A stretch of DNA of 13,520 nt, from positions 1-13,520 of the forward strand of contig DPQS01000057.1 in assembly GCA_003537755.1 (NCBI GenBank), given 5' to 3'. A program made the position numbers and the translations under genes. Numbering within the stretch: the stretch's first letter is position 1; each line of letters starts with the position of its first letter. Of the stretch, positions 13,433 to 13,520 are shown one piece after another. Under the pieces are notes generated by a model. The model had not been told where the DNA came from, made no database searches, and saw only the letters and a list, made by a program, of their open reading frames with translations. This DNA is from Clostridiales bacterium (GTDB lineage Bacteria > Bacillota > Clostridia > Christensenellales > CAG-314).

Positions 13433-13520
13433 TTATTCCAGGTAATCGCGCAGTTTTTTGGATTTGCTGGGGTTGCGCAGTTTGCGAAGTGCCTTTGCCT
13501 CGATCTGACGAATACGTTCA
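13433..13520 (-). CDS. rpoD: Primary sigma factor RpoD (SigA), C-terminal end only
   Basis: Only the last 28 codons are inside the window; the gene continues beyond the right edge. The translation starts ERIRQIEAKALRKLR and ends in KSKKLRDYLE before TAA (13433-13435). This is the end of region 4.2, including the helix that reads the -35 box, and is almost invariant in housekeeping sigma factors. The fragment is intact up to the window edge. It heads the cluster with trmK and the zinc-ribbon gene. Confidence 0.93.
   Translation of the reverse strand, partial: ERIRQIEAKALRKLRNPSKSKKLRDYLE

Overview
The window reads as chromosomal DNA of an endospore-forming member of the Clostridia (Firmicutes/Bacillota), probably an uncultured gut-type lineage. 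The strongest evidence is a SpoIIGA protease gene upstream of a pro-sigma-E gene. The rpoD-trmK order at the right edge and the strong purine-rich ribosome binding sites agree with this. The finer lineage is inference. No phage, plasmid, CRISPR, tRNA or rRNA features were found.

Left part (1-5233), all minus strand. A short flank of unclear nature (1-185) is followed by a small four-helix membrane protein gene with its own promoter, possible operator and terminator. Then come sigE and spoIIGA, the pro-sigma-E/processing-protease pair of the mother-cell sporulation programme. Unusually, an apparent intrinsic terminator lies between them. Next are a DUF975 membrane protein with a near-consensus sigma-A promoter, a serine alpha/beta hydrolase, and a family-1 uracil-DNA glycosylase with a GTG start.

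Middle part (5398-9310). Aldose 1-epimerase (galM) and a cytoplasmic glycoside hydrolase family 3 enzyme lie in the same direction. They fit one task: the GH3 enzyme releases a beta-sugar and the mutarotase equilibrates its anomers. The GH3 gene has a strong promoter with an inverted repeat at the likely transcription start. A 244-bp nested palindromic element with terminal inverted repeats lies upstream of it. A diverged copy of that element's left end overlaps the GH3 stop codon, so GH3 is bracketed by direct repeats. This is the least expected structure in the window.

Right part (9312-13520). A strong promoter abutting the palindromic element drives a tldD-tldE pair (metalloprotease heterodimer) on the plus strand. 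A 15-bp-stem bidirectional terminator separates it from the converging minus-strand cluster: the end of rpoD (cut by the window), trmK (tRNA m1A22 methyltransferase) and a coiled-coil zinc-ribbon protein. The trmK and zinc-ribbon genes overlap by 4 bp. The Nif3-family gene often found after trmK is absent here.

Most of the window is ordinary housekeeping and sporulation DNA. No complete new multi-gene system is visible. The candidates for something undescribed are the palindromic element with its half copy around GH3, and the spoIIGA/sigE intergenic structure.
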